Shown here one piece after another: positions 16,816 to 25,880 of a stretch of 64,000 bases of DNA. The DNA is from Novosphingobium mathurense (GTDB lineage Bacteria; Pseudomonadota; Alphaproteobacteria; Sphingomonadales; Sphingomonadaceae): positions 62,001-126,000 of the forward strand of contig NZ_FVZE01000007.1 in assembly GCF_900168325.1 (NCBI RefSeq), given 5' to 3'. Position numbers and translations under genes: made by a program. The notes under the pieces were generated by a model. That model was not told where the DNA came from, ran no database searches, and was given only the letters and a program-made list of their open reading frames with translations. Position 1 is the first letter of the stretch. Each line of letters opens with the position of its first letter.

Positions 16816-17553
16816 ATGATGAGCGTTGCGGAAAGCACCCATGAATATTCTGCCGGCGACATTGCGGCGCGCGGCATCGTCTACCGGCGCGATACATCGG
16901 CGCCGCAGCCGGGCATCGTGGTCTTCCACGAAGGGCCCGGCCTGGACGCCCATGCGCAACTGCGCGGGCGGATGCTGGCCGAACTCGGCTACTGCGTCCT
17001 CGCCGCCGATATGTACGGCGGGGGACAGATCGCAGATACCCATGAAAGGGTGATGGAAGTCGTCACTCCTCTGCGCGAGGACCGCTCGCTGGTCCGCGCG
17101 CGGGTCAACGGCGCGCTCGACGCGCTGATCGCCCTACCCGGGGTCGACCGTTCACGCACTGCGGCGGTAGGTTACTGCATCGGCGGTCTGGCCGCGCTTG
17201 AACTTGCCCGCAGCGGCGCGGACGTCGGAACGGTGGTCTGCTTCCACGGGCTGCTCGATACGCCCGACCCCGCCGACGCGAGGAACATCAAGGGGCGGGT
17301 GCTGGTGATCACCGGGGCGGACGACCCGATCATCCCCGACCAGCAGGTTACCGATTTCGAGGCCGAAATGACGGCCGCGGAGGTCGACTGGACCACGATC
17401 AAGCTAGGCGGTGTGCGCCATGCCTTCACCAACATGATCGAGGCCGAACACCTCGCCGCGCTGGGATTTGGTTCCTATTCCAAGAATATCGACGAGCGCA
17501 GTTGGGGTTTCATGACGCACTTCCTTGCCGAAACAATGACGCCAGCGTCCTGA
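16816..17553 (+). CDS. Dienelactone hydrolase-family protein
   Basis: The protein is 245 aa; GGAGAGTAG precedes a double ATG. It has an alpha/beta hydrolase fold with the dienelactone hydrolase triad: Cys121 in GYCIGG, Asp169/170 in TGADDP and His202 in GVRHAF. The nucleophile is Cys, not Ser, as in true dienelactone hydrolases, which open enol-lactones from ring-cleavage pathways. It is followed after 76 bases by a SDR on the same strand. A lactone made by the adjacent Baeyer-Villiger enzyme is a plausible substrate (inference). Confidence 0.87.
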   Translation: MMSVAESTHEYSAGDIAARGIVYRRDTSAPQPGIVVFHEGPGLDAHAQLRGRMLAELGYCVLAADMYGGGQIADTHERVMEVVTPLREDRSLVRARVNGALDALIALPGVDRSRTAAVGYCIGGLAALELARSGADVGTVVCFHGLLDTPDPADARNIKGRVLVITGADDPIIPDQQVTDFEAEMTAAEVDWTTIKLGGVRHAFTNMIEAEHLAALGFGSYSKNIDERSWGFMTHFLAETMTPAS

Positions 17554-17629
17554 CCGATATGGGCGGTTCGCCTGCCACGGCGGACCGGGCAATGGCAGCA
17601 ACGTTTACTACAACGAGAAAGAAACTGAG

Positions 17630-18376
17630 ATGGGCAGGCTTGAGGGCAAGGTCGCGGTTATCCTGGGAGTCGGCGCATTGCGCAACATGGGCCAGGCAAT
17701 CGCCCAGCGCTATGTGCGCGAAGGCGCGAAGGTCGTACTGGGCGTGCGCGACGAGGCGGGAGTGAAACCCTTCGCCGATTCGTTGGGCGCGGCAGTGGTC
17801 CATTGCGACATCACCAGCGAAGCGGACCTGAAGAGGCTGATGAACACGGCAGTGGAGCGCTTTGGACGGCTCGACATTGCGGTGAACGCCAGCGGCGCGA
17901 CGCACTTCGCGCCGTTTCTTGAGGAGCAGATCGAGGATCTGCGGCGGATCACCGATATCCAGTTCATCGGCACCTTCCAGTTCATCCAGGCCGCGCTGCG
18001 GGTGATGGCGGATGGAGGGTCGGTTATCCAGATTTCCTCGGTGACTGCTATCGCCCTGTTGCCAAACCACGCCACCTACATGGCGACCAAAGCTGCCGGC
18101 GACCTAGTGGTTAGCGCTGTCGCGGCCGAATTCGGAGCGCGCGGCATCCGGGTGAACAGCATTGCCCCAGGACCAACCGCGGACACCCCGATGGCTGCCC
18201 CGCTGATGGCCAATCCTACCGCCCGCGAGCAGCGCCGCAGCGCCACACCGCTACAGCGGTTGGGCACGGCCGACGACATCGCCGAGGCGGCGCTGTGGCT
18301 GGCGACCGACGAGAACTTCATTACCGGACAGGTGCTGCAGGTGAACGGCGGTCGGGCGATCCATCGCTTGCAGTAG
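17630..18376 (+). CDS. Short-chain dehydrogenase/reductase with atypical nucleotide motif
   Basis: The protein is 248 aa. The catalytic Ser136/137, Tyr150 and Lys154 (YMATK) are present, with NASG in place of the usual NAG. The cofactor loop reads LGVGALRNMGQAIA rather than TGxxxGIG, closer to the divergent enoyl-reductase style. The C-terminus is FITGQVLQVNGG. It is downstream of the dienelactone hydrolase, probably in one operon, and converges on the minus-strand isomerase operon with a 51-base gap. Confidence 0.85.
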   Translation: MGRLEGKVAVILGVGALRNMGQAIAQRYVREGAKVVLGVRDEAGVKPFADSLGAAVVHCDITSEADLKRLMNTAVERFGRLDIAVNASGATHFAPFLEEQIEDLRRITDIQFIGTFQFIQAALRVMADGGSVIQISSVTAIALLPNHATYMATKAAGDLVVSAVAAEFGARGIRVNSIAPGPTADTPMAAPLMANPTAREQRRSATPLQRLGTADDIAEAALWLATDENFITGQVLQVNGGRAIHRLQ

Positions 18377-18427
18377 GTAGACAGCGTTGATCGGCAGCGG
18401 TTGCCGGATCTCGGCGGCCGCTACGGT

Positions 18428-19222
18428 TCAGGAGCGCGCAGCAATGGCTCGCCAGGGCGCCAGCCAGCCAAGGGTGGCCGTGGTCGTCGCCGATGGCTTG
18501 TATTCGGCGCCGAACCAGCCATCGTAACCAGCCGCAACGAGGGCCGCCAGAATGCCGCTCAGATCCAGTTCGCCGACCCCCGGTTCGCGTCGTCCCGGTA
18601 CGTTAGAAAACTGGGCGTGCGCGATCTCGGCGGAATGGCGTCGGTAGCTTTCCACCGGATCGTGTCCGTTCATCGTCTCGTGGTAGATGTCAAACAGCAG
18701 GCCCAACTGATTTTCCGGCGAGTTTTGGGCTATGGCGGCAGCAGCGGCGATGTCGGTGATGAGCGCATCGGGCATGTCGACGCGGTTCATCGGCTCGATC
18801 AGCAGCCGAGGCGGGCACGCCAGGCGCTGCGCTGCGTCGAGCGAGCGGGCGAGATTGTCACGATAGGTGGCGAGGCAATCTTCGCGGCGGGCGCTGCCGG
18901 TTCGGGAGGGGCCCACATGGACGTGGGCGACGGCCAGCGCCTCGGTCGCGGCCATGGCCCGGGCGAGGGCGGCGGCATAGGCATCGCGCCGGTCAGGCAC
19001 GCCCGACAGCCCGAGGCCGCCCTCCAGCAGGTCGCCCATGCCGACGTTGATCAGGGCCACGGTGATATCGGCGGCTTCGCGGGCGCGGGCAATGTCGGCC
19101 AACGGCAGGTCGGGCAGGACCTGGATTTCTACGCCGTCGAAACCGGCATCCCGCGCCGCCTGGAAGCGGTCGAGGAACGGCAGTTCGGTGAACATGAAGG
19201 TGAGGCTGGCAGAGAATTTCAC
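18428..19222 (-). CDS. Hydroxypyruvate isomerase-like TIM-barrel protein
   Basis: The protein is 264 aa. The start MKFSASLTFMFTELPFLDRF and the metal-site Glu and Asp residues in LLIEPMN, GLLFDIYH and AEYKPS are characteristic of hydroxypyruvate isomerase and its relatives. These proteins bind a divalent metal and interconvert 2-hydroxy- and 3-oxo-acids or ketoses. Its start overlaps the end of the upstream reductase gene by four bases (ATGA), implying translational coupling. It is the last gene of the seven-gene minus-strand operon. Confidence 0.85.
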   Translation of the reverse strand: MKFSASLTFMFTELPFLDRFQAARDAGFDGVEIQVLPDLPLADIARAREAADITVALINVGMGDLLEGGLGLSGVPDRRDAYAAALARAMAATEALAVAHVHVGPSRTGSARREDCLATYRDNLARSLDAAQRLACPPRLLIEPMNRVDMPDALITDIAAAAAIAQNSPENQLGLLFDIYHETMNGHDPVESYRRHSAEIAHAQFSNVPGRREPGVGELDLSGILAALVAAGYDGWFGAEYKPSATTTATLGWLAPWRAIAARS

Positions 19223-20103
19223 CGGTCCGGCTCACCCATGATCCTGAGCCACAGCGCCGCGTGATCGAGATCGCCGTGACCGCGGGCGCAGAGATCCTCA
19301 TATTCGTCGCGTGCCAGTTCGGCGTGTTCGAGGTGCAGCCCGGTCCCGCGAGCTTGAGCGACGATCATGTTGAGGTCCTTGAGCTGGATCGATGACCGGG
19401 CCCCGGGATCGAAGCGTCGATCGAGTATCCGCTGCCCGTGCTGGCGCAGGATCGTGCTGTCGGCAAAGCCCCCCTGAAGCGCGGTCCATGCGCCGCGTGG
19501 ATCGCCGCCGCCGGCCGCAACCAGCGCCAAGCCTTCGGCAACAGCACCGATCGTGACGCCGACGATCAACTGGTTGGCGAGCTTGCACAGCTGCCCCGCG
19601 CCGACCGGTCCGACATGGGTTACGCGGCCCATCGCCTCGAGCACCGGGCGGGCTGCGGAGACGTCGGCGTGGCTACCACCGGCCATGATCGACAGTGTTG
19701 CTTCGATCGCTCCCTTCTCGCCCCCGGAAACCGGAGCATCGACGTAGGCGATGCCCAGTTCGGCTAGACGGCGCGACTGTTCGCGCGAGGTCTCGACCGC
19801 GATCGAACTCATCATGATGACGCATGTGCCGGCCTCAGCACCGAGCACCGTGGCTTCGTCGCCGTGGAACAGGATCTGATCGGCGATGTTGCCGTCGCTG
19901 ACCATGACCACGATGAAGTCGGCTCCAGCAGCTGCGGCGGCGGGGCTGTCGGCGACGGCGAGGCCTTCGGCGGCCAACCGGGTTGTCTTCTCGCGCGAGC
20001 GGTTCCAGCAGACGACGGAATGACCGGCACGAGCGAGATTGCGGGCCATGGGTTCGCCCATGATCCCGATGCCGAGCACGGCAATGCGGCGCGCGAGGTT
20101 CAT
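19219..20103 (-). CDS. 3-hydroxyisobutyrate dehydrogenase-family reductase (tartronate semialdehyde reductase-like)
   Basis: The protein is 294 aa. It has an N-terminal NAD(P) motif GIGIMG (11-16), a substrate-binding DAPVSGGEKGA segment near 122-132, and the catalytic Lys174 in GAGQLCKLANQ. In the family these enzymes reduce tartronate semialdehyde or oxidise 3-hydroxyacids. The neighbour is hydroxypyruvate-isomerase-like, and the pair resembles the hyi-glxR glyoxylate route. Here both are embedded in a catabolic operon, so the natural substrate may be a larger 3-oxo acid. Confidence 0.87.
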   Translation of the reverse strand: MNLARRIAVLGIGIMGEPMARNLARAGHSVVCWNRSREKTTRLAAEGLAVADSPAAAAAGADFIVVMVSDGNIADQILFHGDEATVLGAEAGTCVIMMSSIAVETSREQSRRLAELGIAYVDAPVSGGEKGAIEATLSIMAGGSHADVSAARPVLEAMGRVTHVGPVGAGQLCKLANQLIVGVTIGAVAEGLALVAAGGGDPRGAWTALQGGFADSTILRQHGQRILDRRFDPGARSSIQLKDLNMIVAQARGTGLHLEHAELARDEYEDLCARGHGDLDHAALWLRIMGEPDR

Positions 20104-20169
20104 GCGCGCTCGTCCGTTTGCGAAAGGCGGCCGAACCGCCCGCTGGGTTGATTCATTTCTGGCGATTCC

Positions 20170-21066
20170 TCAATTTGCCGCGCTCGTGTCGGAGCGACGC
20201 TCCTGCAACAACGGACCAAGCTGGCTGTCAATCGCCCGCAGCGCCGCCATGCCGGCCTGCTCGCCCGCGAGCGTCGGATCGGCCCAGGCGCATTCGAGTT
20301 CGATCAGCGAGTCGGCGTGGCCGTCGCGGATCACCTGCTCGAGGAAGCGGACCATGTCGAGCCGACCGGCGCCCAGTTCAATGCGGCCGGGCATGTCGGT
20401 CAACTGAACGACGCCGACGCGGTGCTGCGATTCGCGCCAGGTGCGTTGGATGTCGCCGCTCATCATGTCCACGTGGCCGGTGTCAAAGATCAGCCTGACT
20501 GCGGGGTGATTGACTTCGTCGAGGAGGCGGACCCCCTGTTCGAAGGTGTCGAGGAACATCGCCGGAAGCAGCATCATCGGCTCGACCACTAGCATCTGGT
20601 CGCGAGCGGCGACTTGGTCGCCGGCACGGCGCAGTCGGTCGACAAGAGTGCGCCATTGGACAGCGGGATCGAGCGTTTCGTCTCGGCATAGCACGGTTAC
20701 CAATGCCTTCGAGCCCAGCGTTGCCGCCACATGGGCCGAGTGGGCAAGGTGGGCATCGACAGTTTCTCGTGCTTCGTCGGTGTCGCGGACCCACAGCGGC
20801 GTAGTCAATACATCGAACGGGGCAAAGACAATTCCACCGCACTGCATGCCGTGGTCAGCCACGGCTTGCGCAAATCGCTCTCTATGATCGCGAGGGTGTG
20901 ACGCAACCCAAGGATGGAACACGCCAGCCAAACCCTGAGTGGCGGCGAATTCGACATGCGCGCCGGGATCGGTTGAATGATCGACGCTCGCTTCGAACAG
21001 CGGCCGGAAGTCGGGCGGAAGATAACCGAGGTGGCTGGCGTATGAGAGGTTGAACTTTTCGGTCAT
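20170..21066 (-). CDS. Sugar-phosphate isomerase/epimerase-type TIM barrel protein
   Basis: The protein is 298 aa from ATG 21066 (MTEKFNLSYASHLGYL); the upstream extension is not credible. The AP-endonuclease-2/xylose-isomerase-like fold shows metal-ligand segments LVVEPMM, RLIFDTGHVDMM and LIELECAW. It is a distant relative of the hydroxypyruvate-isomerase-like protein two genes downstream, so the operon carries two members of the superfamily. Ring-opening isomerases and dehydratases also occur in this fold; the exact reaction is unknown. Confidence 0.8.
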   Translation of the reverse strand: MTEKFNLSYASHLGYLPPDFRPLFEASVDHSTDPGAHVEFAATQGLAGVFHPWVASHPRDHRERFAQAVADHGMQCGGIVFAPFDVLTTPLWVRDTDEARETVDAHLAHSAHVAATLGSKALVTVLCRDETLDPAVQWRTLVDRLRRAGDQVAARDQMLVVEPMMLLPAMFLDTFEQGVRLLDEVNHPAVRLIFDTGHVDMMSGDIQRTWRESQHRVGVVQLTDMPGRIELGAGRLDMVRFLEQVIRDGHADSLIELECAWADPTLAGEQAGMAALRAIDSQLGPLLQERRSDTSAAN

Positions 21067-21094
21067 GGCGCGAGCTTTCGGTGGTTGGCGGTCA

Positions 21095-21877
21095 TTACGA
21101 CGGGATTTGCGGGAACTGATTGCGGAACATCGTGGCGGCGCGATGATAGCCGGCCTGCTCCTCGGCACTGCGCCAGCGCAGGATGGCGTCGGCGAAGCTG
21201 GGGCGGGCCTGCACGGCCTCCCACCAGCGCTGCAGCGCTGGCCGCTCGTCCCATAGCGCGGCCAGGCCGAGATCGGAGAGGCGGGCGATGTAGGTGGTGT
21301 AGTCCGCGTCGGCTAGGGTATAGGCCTCGCCTGCTAGGTATTCGGTGCGGGACAGAGCCTGCTCCATCTCGTCAACGAGACGGCGGAACTGCCGCATCGC
21401 CTCCGCCACCCACGGCGAGGCGAGCCCATCATCCAGAAGTTCTACGGAGATCCGGCGCTTCACCGGGTTGCGCAGGCCGGGCATCGCCGTGGCCCGAACC
21501 GCATCGGGCATGGCGCGATATATTTCAGCCGCGACGGATGGGAAGGTGAGGATGAACAGGTAGAGGTGGTAGGCATCGTCGATCTGTTTGGACCAGAGCC
21601 GTGCGAGGTGGCGGTCGGCCGGATCCGCGGGAAGGAGCGCGGGGCCGGGGAAGGCCTCGTCGATATACTCGCTGATGATCCTGCTTTCGATCAGCACCCG
21701 GTCGCCGTGAACCAGGGTCGGCACCACGCCGTTGGGGTTGAGCCGGAGATAATCGGGATCACGAAGGGCAGGGCCCGAACATTCGCGACCTTCCCACGTC
21801 ACCCCCTTCTCGAAGAGGGCGATGCGAACCTTCTGCGGGCAAACCGCGCCGCTGGTATGATAGAGGACCACCGTCAT
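21095..21877 (-). CDS. Glutathione S-transferase family protein, LigF/beta-etherase-like class
   Basis: The protein is 260 aa from ATG 21877, with GGGAAGAA upstream; an in-frame ATG 21 bases earlier lacks a site. The thioredoxin-like N-terminal domain has GAVCPQKVRIALFEKG and the glutathione-binding NPNGVVPTL and ESRIISEYID segments. The helical domain includes LLPADPADRHLARLWSK, reminiscent of LigF-type sphingomonad GSTs that cleave beta-aryl ethers. It sits between a SDR and a TIM-barrel gene. Glutathione-dependent ether cleavage or isomerisation is possible; the class assignment is from remembered similarity. Confidence 0.85.
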   Translation of the reverse strand: MTVVLYHTSGAVCPQKVRIALFEKGVTWEGRECSGPALRDPDYLRLNPNGVVPTLVHGDRVLIESRIISEYIDEAFPGPALLPADPADRHLARLWSKQIDDAYHLYLFILTFPSVAAEIYRAMPDAVRATAMPGLRNPVKRRISVELLDDGLASPWVAEAMRQFRRLVDEMEQALSRTEYLAGEAYTLADADYTTYIARLSDLGLAALWDERPALQRWWEAVQARPSFADAILRWRSAEEQAGYHRAATMFRNQFPQIPS

Positions 21878-21898
21878 CTGCGTTCTTCCCTTAAGCAA

Positions 21899-22627
21899 TC
21901 AGGCGGCGTGGAGGCCGCCGTCGACAGCGAACTCGCCGCCCGAGCAGTAGCTGGCCTCGTCCGAGGCAAGAAACAGGACCATCGCGGTTACTTCCTCGGG
22001 ACGGCCGAGGCGGCCGAGCGGAATGTGCGGGGCCACCATCCGCGGTACGTCGCGTCCTTCGATCATCGGAGTCTGGATGACGCCCGGGTAGATGGAGTTG
22101 ACGCGAATATTTTCGCGACCAAGTTCGACGGCGAGGACCTGCGAAAGACCGCGCACGCCATATTTGGACGCGCAGTAGGCGGCGCCATTGGCAAAGCCGC
22201 TGAGCCCGGCGAGCGACGAAATATTGACGATCGACCCGCCGCCGGCGCGGCGCATCAGCGGGGTGACTGCGCGGCAGCCCTTGAACACGCCGGTCTGGTT
22301 GATCGAGACGACATGGTCGAACAGCTCGTCGGAGAAATCCGCGATCGGGCTTTCGCCGAGCACGCCGGCGTTATTGACCAGAACATTGACGGCGCCGACC
22401 CGTTCTGCAGCGGTGCAGACCTCTGCCCAGCTTTCCGTGTCGGAAACGTCGTGACGGACGAAGCTGCAGGCATCACCCAGTTCAGCCGCCACGGCGTTGC
22501 CGCCATCCTCGTTGAGGTCGGTGCAGATCACCCGCGCGCCTTCGGCAACAAAACGGCGGCAGTGCGAGGCACCCATGCCGCTGCCGCCGCCCGTAACGAT
22601 CGCGACCTTTCCGTTCAATCGGCCCAT
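21899..22627 (-). CDS. Short-chain dehydrogenase/reductase
   Basis: The protein is 242 aa with AAGGAAGGAA before the ATG. It is a classical SDR: TGGGSGMG cofactor loop, NNAG, Ser137, Tyr151 and Lys155 (YCASK), and a CSGGEFAVDGG C-terminus. Asp37 after the second strand suggests NAD(H) preference. It is in the seven-gene operon, 21 bases before the GST start and 24 bases after another SDR. A secondary alcohol or ketone step on the pathway substrate is expected. Confidence 0.9.
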   Translation of the reverse strand: MGRLNGKVAIVTGGGSGMGASHCRRFVAEGARVICTDLNEDGGNAVAAELGDACSFVRHDVSDTESWAEVCTAAERVGAVNVLVNNAGVLGESPIADFSDELFDHVVSINQTGVFKGCRAVTPLMRRAGGGSIVNISSLAGLSGFANGAAYCASKYGVRGLSQVLAVELGRENIRVNSIYPGVIQTPMIEGRDVPRMVAPHIPLGRLGRPEEVTAMVLFLASDEASYCSGGEFAVDGGLHAA

Positions 22628-22651
22628 GTCTTCAATTCCTTCCTTTGGAGA

Positions 22652-23434
22652 CTAGACGGTAAAGCCTCCATCGACGACGAGCGCCGAGCCCGTGACGTAG
22701 CTGCTCATGTCGGAGGCCAGGAACAGCGCGGCACTCGCGATTTCGCGCGGATCGGCCCAGCGGCCGAGGGGTATGCCGGCGCTCAGCGCTTCTCGAATGC
22801 CATTGGCCGAACCACCGACCGCTTCGGCTTTGGCGAGATCCTCCTCCATCATCGGGGTTTCGGTAACGCCGGGAAGCAAGGCGTTGACCCGCAGGCCACA
22901 ATTGCCAACCTCGCGCGCGGCGGAGCGGACAAGTCCGAGCACGCCGTGCTTTGCCGCGGCATAGTCGCTGCGGGTCGGTACCCCTTCGACGGCCGCGCCA
23001 GAAGCCGTACAAATGATGCTTCCGCCCCCGCCCTGATCAAGAAACATTCGGACCGCGGCGCGGACGTTGAGAAAGGCCGCGCCGAGATTGACCGAAAGCG
23101 ACTTGTTCCATTGACCGAACGCGAGGTCGGTCACCTGTGCCGGCGGGCCGAGCCAACCGGCATTGGCCATCACCACGTCGATCCGGCCGAAGCGCCGTCT
23201 CGCATCCTCGAAATAGGCTGCTACCTCACTCTCGTCGGTGGCATCGCCGACCAGAGTGAGGCTGCGGTCCGGCGCGAAAGCCGCGGCGGCCTGCTGAAGG
23301 CGGTCGGCATCGCGGTCGACCAGGACGACCCGGGCGCCGGCTTTGGCGAAGACCTCGGCGGTTGCCAGGCCGATGCCGCTCGCTGCGCCGGTGACGAGCG
23401 CGACCTTGTCGGGAAGAAGTAGTGGAACCTGCAT
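22652..23434 (-). CDS. Short-chain dehydrogenase/reductase
   Basis: The protein is 260 aa, a classical SDR with TGAASGIG (15-22), acidic Asp40 for NAD(H), Ser145, Tyr158 and Lys162 (YAAAK), and a YVTGSALVVDGG end. It starts 8 bases after the hydrolase stop, so it is tightly coupled. It differs clearly from the next SDR and is not a recent duplicate. Two SDRs next to a GST recall the SDR plus GST logic of the lignin ether pathway in sphingomonads, but this is analogy. Confidence 0.9.
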   Translation of the reverse strand: MQVPLLLPDKVALVTGAASGIGLATAEVFAKAGARVVLVDRDADRLQQAAAAFAPDRSLTLVGDATDESEVAAYFEDARRRFGRIDVVMANAGWLGPPAQVTDLAFGQWNKSLSVNLGAAFLNVRAAVRMFLDQGGGGSIICTASGAAVEGVPTRSDYAAAKHGVLGLVRSAAREVGNCGLRVNALLPGVTETPMMEEDLAKAEAVGGSANGIREALSAGIPLGRWADPREIASAALFLASDMSSYVTGSALVVDGGFTV

Positions 23435-23442
23435 CGCGCGCC

Positions 23443-24399
23443 TCAGAACGAGGTTCGCCCGATCCGTGCGCCCTTGCGGCTCCCGATCGGCAGGACTTCC
23501 TCGAGGAAGTCGACGGCGGTGTCGGCGGCATGGAGCAGGCCTGCGCCATAGGATACGCCAAGCTGATCATAGGGCAGCAATTCGATGCGCTTCGGCTCAC
23601 GGGCGAGCTGGTAGGTGCGAAGCACTTCCTCGTGCGAGTGAACGACGTCCCAGCCCTCGACCCCGATCATCAGCAGCGGACGCGGTCCGATATACTGGAC
23701 GAAGTGATCGGAGCCGAAGGTGATGATCTCGTCGAGCGACGACAGGGTCACCTTCGCCTTGAGAGTGGGATAGGTCTGCTCGAGGGTGGACATGAAATAG
23801 GCGCCGCCCGGATCGCAGATCGCACCGTCTTCGCCCTGCGAAACGTCGGCTGCCGAGGGGATCGTGCCGCCTTCTCCACCGGCCGCCCGGATTCGCCGGT
23901 CGTCCTCGAGGCGCAGAAGAAGGTCCTCCCACTGGGCGAGGGTACGCATGTCACGCAGCCAATTGTGTCCATTGATAACCGGAACCTGGCTGATTACCGC
24001 TCGCGCACGCCGGTCAAGCCCGCCGACGGCGAGGACGATGCCGCCGGCGAAGCTGGAGCCCCAGACGCAAATTCGGTCGCCATCGAGCTCGGCGCGGTTT
24101 TCGCACCAGGTCATCGCGTTGCGATAGTCTTCTACTTCGCGCCAAGGCGACAGGAACTGACGCGGCTGGCCCTCGCTTTCGCCGAAATGTCGGTAGTCGA
24201 TCGTGAGCGCAGCGTAGCCGCGCTTGGCGAAATGGATGGCGAACTCTTCGATCATTTGCCTGACGCCGGTAAACCCGGCGCCCATCACGATCGGCACATA
24301 CGGCGCATTTTGTTGGTCCGCAGGCAGAAAGAGCGTGCCGGCACAGCGTTCGCCGCAGCTCTCGAACGTGATTATCTCCTGGCGGACTTCGTGCGCCAT
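23443..24399 (-). CDS. Alpha/beta hydrolase
   Basis: The protein is 318 aa from ATG 24399 (GGGAGAA upstream); the open frame continues upstream without a better start. It has the nucleophile elbow GSSFAG with Ser116, an oxyanion segment VMGAGFTG and IDYRHFGESEG, as in dienelactone-hydrolase-like or acetyl-xylan-esterase-like peptidase/esterase proteins. The C-terminal His is within LLHAAD. It is first in the seven-gene operon, divergent from the AraC regulator. It probably hydrolyses a C-C or ester bond of the pathway substrate. Confidence 0.82.
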   Translation of the reverse strand: MAHEVRQEIITFESCGERCAGTLFLPADQQNAPYVPIVMGAGFTGVRQMIEEFAIHFAKRGYAALTIDYRHFGESEGQPRQFLSPWREVEDYRNAMTWCENRAELDGDRICVWGSSFAGGIVLAVGGLDRRARAVISQVPVINGHNWLRDMRTLAQWEDLLLRLEDDRRIRAAGGEGGTIPSAADVSQGEDGAICDPGGAYFMSTLEQTYPTLKAKVTLSSLDEIITFGSDHFVQYIGPRPLLMIGVEGWDVVHSHEEVLRTYQLAREPKRIELLPYDQLGVSYGAGLLHAADTAVDFLEEVLPIGSRKGARIGRTSF

Positions 24400-24706
24400 C
24401 AGCCATTCTCCCGATTTCTGTCTTGTTCTGGCAGTTCGCCTAGAAGCGGGAAATTGATCGGCTGCGTCAAGGCTCACGGAGCGGCAAAGCGGGGTTTGCG
24501 CTATGATGACATATTTAGTGCTGCGAGATGCAAAACTCGCCAGCAAGATCGCCGCGGGCCGGAAGGGAAACAGCGCAAATCGTCACGCTTGCGCTTCCAT
24601 TTTGCGTTGATTATCCTGCCGGGACGGGAATCAGTGGTGGCTCACCCTGCCGCCACTGAGGCGCAACACCGTCGCTCAAAGCGATGGGTACGAACGGGAC
24701 GGGACG
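24400..24706. other. Divergent promoter region, catabolic operon/AraC regulator
   Basis: These 307 bases separate the hydrolase-led operon from the AraC gene and should hold both promoters and the regulator's binding sites. By eye I see no clear direct-repeat pair of AraC half-sites. Confidence 0.4.
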
Positions 24707-25690
24707 ATGCCGACAACGACTGTTGTCCGACGCACGGAGTCTGCGCGCGAAGTTCTGCGCCGCCAATTCGTTTCTCGTACGGTGGGGCAAAATTGGCAGG
24801 AGATCATTTCTGATCTCTACATCCCGCTCGAATTCGAAGCGTTGCGTAGCGGGCCATTCCACGCACAGATCCAGCATCACCGTATCGGAAGGCTGGACCT
24901 TAGCCATTACACCACCGACCCGGAACGCGTAGATCGCCGGCAGCAGCATATCGATCCCCATGCTCAACCTTATTTCATGCTCCAGATCCAGATGTCCGGA
25001 ACCACAGCCTATGAGCATCTGGGTCAGGAATATTCGCTGACCCCGGGCAGCTTCACGCTGATCGACACAACCGAGCCCTATTCGTTCATGCATACCGACG
25101 TGCAATCCGCCTTGTGTCTCAAGGTGCCCGCGTTGGCGTTGCGCGGTAGAGTGATCGACCCGGTCGCTTTCTGCGGGCGGCAAATCGAGGTGAAAGATAG
25201 CTACTCGCGTGGCGGTCTGAAATTGCTCACCGGGGCGACCGCTGAGAGCTACGGCCTTACACTCGCTGACGCGCCGCACATCGAAGCTTATTTGCTCGAC
25301 ACGATCGCTCTCATTCTGAACATGAGCGCAGATCGCACTCCTATCAACGGCACCTCGGCGCGACGCGCGATCCATCGCCGGGCCACCTCGTTCATGCAAA
25401 GCAACTTGCACAGGCCCGAACTGAGCCCTGAGATGATCGCCGACGGTACAGGCATTTCCTTGCGCTACCTTCACCGCGTCTTCGAGGACAGCGGTGTCTC
25501 GGTGCGGAATGCGCTAATGAATTTCCGCGTCGAGCACGCGATGGCGTCCCTGCAAGACCCGCAACTGTTTCCGCTGTCGATGAAGGAGATTGCCTTCCGC
25601 TGCGGCTTCAAGAGCCAGAGTCATTTCGCCAGCGCCTTCGGGGCGCGATTCGGCATCACACCTCGCCAGGCCCGGTCCGCGGTGCGCTAG
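24707..25690 (+). CDS. AraC-family transcriptional regulator
   Basis: The protein is 327 aa. Residues ~45-190 form an AraC-binding-like cupin (SGTTAYEHLGQEYSLTPGSF). Residues ~225-325 hold the double HTH, with ISLRYLHRVFEDSG in the first and SMKEIAFRCGFKSQSHFAS in the second. A linker INGTSARRAIHRRA is nearly repeated in the second AraC regulator at 29675, so the two are paralogues. It is divergent from the seven-gene operon and upstream of the LLM monooxygenase, and could activate both sides in response to a pathway intermediate. Confidence 0.9.
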   Translation: MPTTTVVRRTESAREVLRRQFVSRTVGQNWQEIISDLYIPLEFEALRSGPFHAQIQHHRIGRLDLSHYTTDPERVDRRQQHIDPHAQPYFMLQIQMSGTTAYEHLGQEYSLTPGSFTLIDTTEPYSFMHTDVQSALCLKVPALALRGRVIDPVAFCGRQIEVKDSYSRGGLKLLTGATAESYGLTLADAPHIEAYLLDTIALILNMSADRTPINGTSARRAIHRRATSFMQSNLHRPELSPEMIADGTGISLRYLHRVFEDSGVSVRNALMNFRVEHAMASLQDPQLFPLSMKEIAFRCGFKSQSHFASAFGARFGITPRQARSAVR

Positions 25691-25880
25691 GTTCGTCCGC
25701 GCAAATGCGCGAAATCGACATCGCCACACGCTTATTTTTCATCATAACGACCTTAAGCGTTCAAGACAGCGCCCAACTGCGCAATCAATCTTTCCCAATC
25801 CAGAGACGCCAGCAAGGCTGCAATGAGCCGCGGTGAAGAGCCGAAATCGGCCGCCGCTCTTGTCGCTGGGAGAGAGACCC

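Noticed and set aside
21566..24813. Long plus-strand frames (618 and 463 codons) opposite the SDR and hydrolase genes
   Set aside because: They are antisense to clear enzyme genes with full catalytic motifs.
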